Assembly (NCBI GenBank): GCA_002390165.1
Contig: DGOU01000194.1
Coordinates: forward strand, 4,758-11,166
Direction: 5' to 3'
DNA: 6,409 nucleotides
Source of the DNA: Lutibacter sp. UBA4458
GTDB lineage: Bacteria; Bacteroidota; Bacteroidia; Flavobacteriales; Flavobacteriaceae
Every line of letters begins with the position of its first letter. Within the stretch, counting starts at the first letter, position 1. The notes under the pieces were generated by a model. The model was not told where the DNA came from, searched no databases, and saw only the letters and a program-made list of their open reading frames with translations. Made by a program: the position numbers and the translations under genes. Of the stretch, positions 5,582 to 6,409 are shown one piece after another.

Positions 5582-6409
5582 TTAAGCTATTTCTTCAAAA
5601 ATTGAGATTATCTGTGATGCTAATTCAGTACCAATACGTTCTTGCGCTTCTCCGGTAGCAGCACCAATATGCGGCGTTAAAGATAATTTATCGTGCATTA
5701 ATAATTGAATTTCAGGTTTAGGTTCATTTTCATAAACATCTAAAGCTGCGTTTGATACTTTTCCGCTTTCAAGAGCATTTACTAAGGCTACTTCATTAAT
5801 TACACCACCACGTGCTGCATTAACAATAAACACACCATCTTTCATTAAATTAAATTCTGGAGTATCTATAATATAATGTTTTTGAGCAGGAACATGTAAG
5901 GAAATAAAATCAGCTTCTTTTAATACATCTTCTTTAGAAATAGTATTTATTTGAAAAAATATAGATTGGTGATCGAAAAAACTAAGTTCTAAATTTACAG
6001 TCTCTAAAAATGGATCGTAAGCTACCACTCGCATTCCTAGACCTAAAGCCATTTTAGCAGTTGCTTGTCCTATTCTACCAAAACCTATTATTCCAATTGT
6101 TTTTCCTTCTAATTCAACTCCTTTTGCAAAAGATTTTTTTAAATCTTTAAATTTAGAATCTCCTTCTAATGGCATTTGACGATTAGATTCCGGTAAAAAA
6201 CGAGCCATACCTAATAAATGTGCAAAAACAAGTTCGGCAACTGAATGTGAAGATGCAGCAGGAGTATTAATAACTTTTAATCCTTTTTCACGAGCATATT
6301 CTACATCAATATTGTCCATTCCAACACCACCACGTCCAATTATTTTTAAATATGGGCAATTGTCAATAATATCTTTTCTAACTTTTGTTGCGCTTCTAAC
6401 CAATAAAAC
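5582..6409 (-). CDS. serA: D-2-hydroxyacid dehydrogenase, SerA type (D-3-phosphoglycerate dehydrogenase), 5' end cut by window edge
   Basis: Probable NAD-dependent 3-phosphoglycerate dehydrogenase, the first cytosolic step of the phosphorylated serine pathway. Residues are numbered from the first visible codon at 6409. The Rossmann signature GIIGFGRIG has its glycines at about 109, 111 and 114, with an Asp (D132) about 20 residues later that suits NAD binding. The family's catalytic triad is visible: R200 in NAARGG, E229 in NEP and H247 in TPHIGAATG. The reading frame stays open to the last base, and its visible start reads VLLVRSATKV, an internal segment of the family, so about 45 N-terminal residues lie outside the window. 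The TTG at 6403 is an internal leucine and not the start. The protein ends soon after the catalytic His region, so it is the short class without a C-terminal ACT domain and probably lacks serine feedback through that domain. It lies 29 bp before the DUF1015 gene. Another 2-hydroxyacid substrate (hydroxypyruvate/glyoxylate) cannot be excluded. Confidence 0.9.
   Translation of the reverse strand, partial: VLLVRSATKVRKDIIDNCPYLKIIGRGGVGMDNIDVEYAREKGLKVINTPAASSHSVAELVFAHLLGMARFLPESNRQMPLEGDSKFKDLKKSFAKGVELEGKTIGIIGFGRIGQATAKMALGLGMRVVAYDPFLETVNLELSFFDHQSIFFQINTISKEDVLKEADFISLHVPAQKHYIIDTPEFNLMKDGVFIVNAARGGVINEVALVNALESGKVSNAALDVYENEPKPEIQLLMHDKLSLTPHIGAATGEAQERIGTELASQIISIFEEIA

Noticed and set aside
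6401..6403. TTG as the start of the serA-type gene
   Set aside because: The frame stays open to the last base at 6409 and the codons around it read VLLVRSATKV, an internal conserved stretch of the family. The gene is cut by the window edge.
1..6409. Defence system, prophage, transposon or CRISPR array
   Set aside because: All genes are in one direction, tightly packed, uniform in base composition and belong to chromosomal housekeeping or conserved families. No inverted terminal repeats, spaced repeats, integrase or transposase are visible. The exonuclease/GIY-YIG fusion is a known chromosomal family and not a defence nuclease by context.

Overview
The window is an AT-rich stretch (roughly one third G+C by eye) from a member of the Bacteroidota, most likely a marine or host-associated Flavobacteriaceae. 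This rests on the protein types as I remember them from that family (TIGR02757/DUF2400, an exonuclease/UvrC-like GIY-YIG protein, a DUF1015 protein next to a short SerA), on the low G+C, and on the lack of Shine-Dalgarno sequences before the starts. No species can be named from the sequence alone.

All seven genes lie on the minus strand, so they read from the right edge to the left: a serA-type D-2-hydroxyacid dehydrogenase whose 5' end is cut off by the window edge (6409-5582); a DUF1015 protein with a DGHHR motif (5552-4302); a YggS-type PLP-binding protein (4294-3626); a DEDDh exonuclease joined to a degraded GIY-YIG domain (3626-2550); a six-helix voltage-gated K+ channel with a C-terminal zinc ribbon (2509-1682); MiaA, the tRNA A37 dimethylallyltransferase (1689-784); and a TIGR02757/DUF2400 protein (787-23). 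Spacing is +29, +7, -1, +40, -8 and -4 bp. No gap exceeds 40 bp, and I see no promoter, terminator, RNA gene, mobile element or CRISPR array. The simplest reading is one co-directional transcription unit that starts upstream of the window.

The first three genes suggest a serine/PLP theme: SerA opens the phosphorylated serine pathway, the next enzyme SerC needs PLP (it is probably just off the right edge, which is inference), and YggS handles PLP. The last four are a mixture of nucleic-acid enzymes (exonuclease, MiaA, perhaps TIGR02757) and an ion channel, with no obvious common pathway.

This is mostly ordinary core chromosome and I do not see a new multi-gene system. The points most worth checking are: (a) the GIY-YIG part of the exonuclease protein appears to have lost its tyrosine, arginine and glutamate catalytic positions and the UvrC-like cysteine segment, while its exonuclease half looks intact; (b) three of the six visible starts are TTG, each forced by an upstream in-frame stop; (c) the DGHHR motif of the DUF1015 protein beside serA recalls ParB/sulfiredoxin-type serine kinases; (d) the TIGR02757 protein has an LDVH segment resembling the catalytic loop of HhH-GPD DNA glycosylases.
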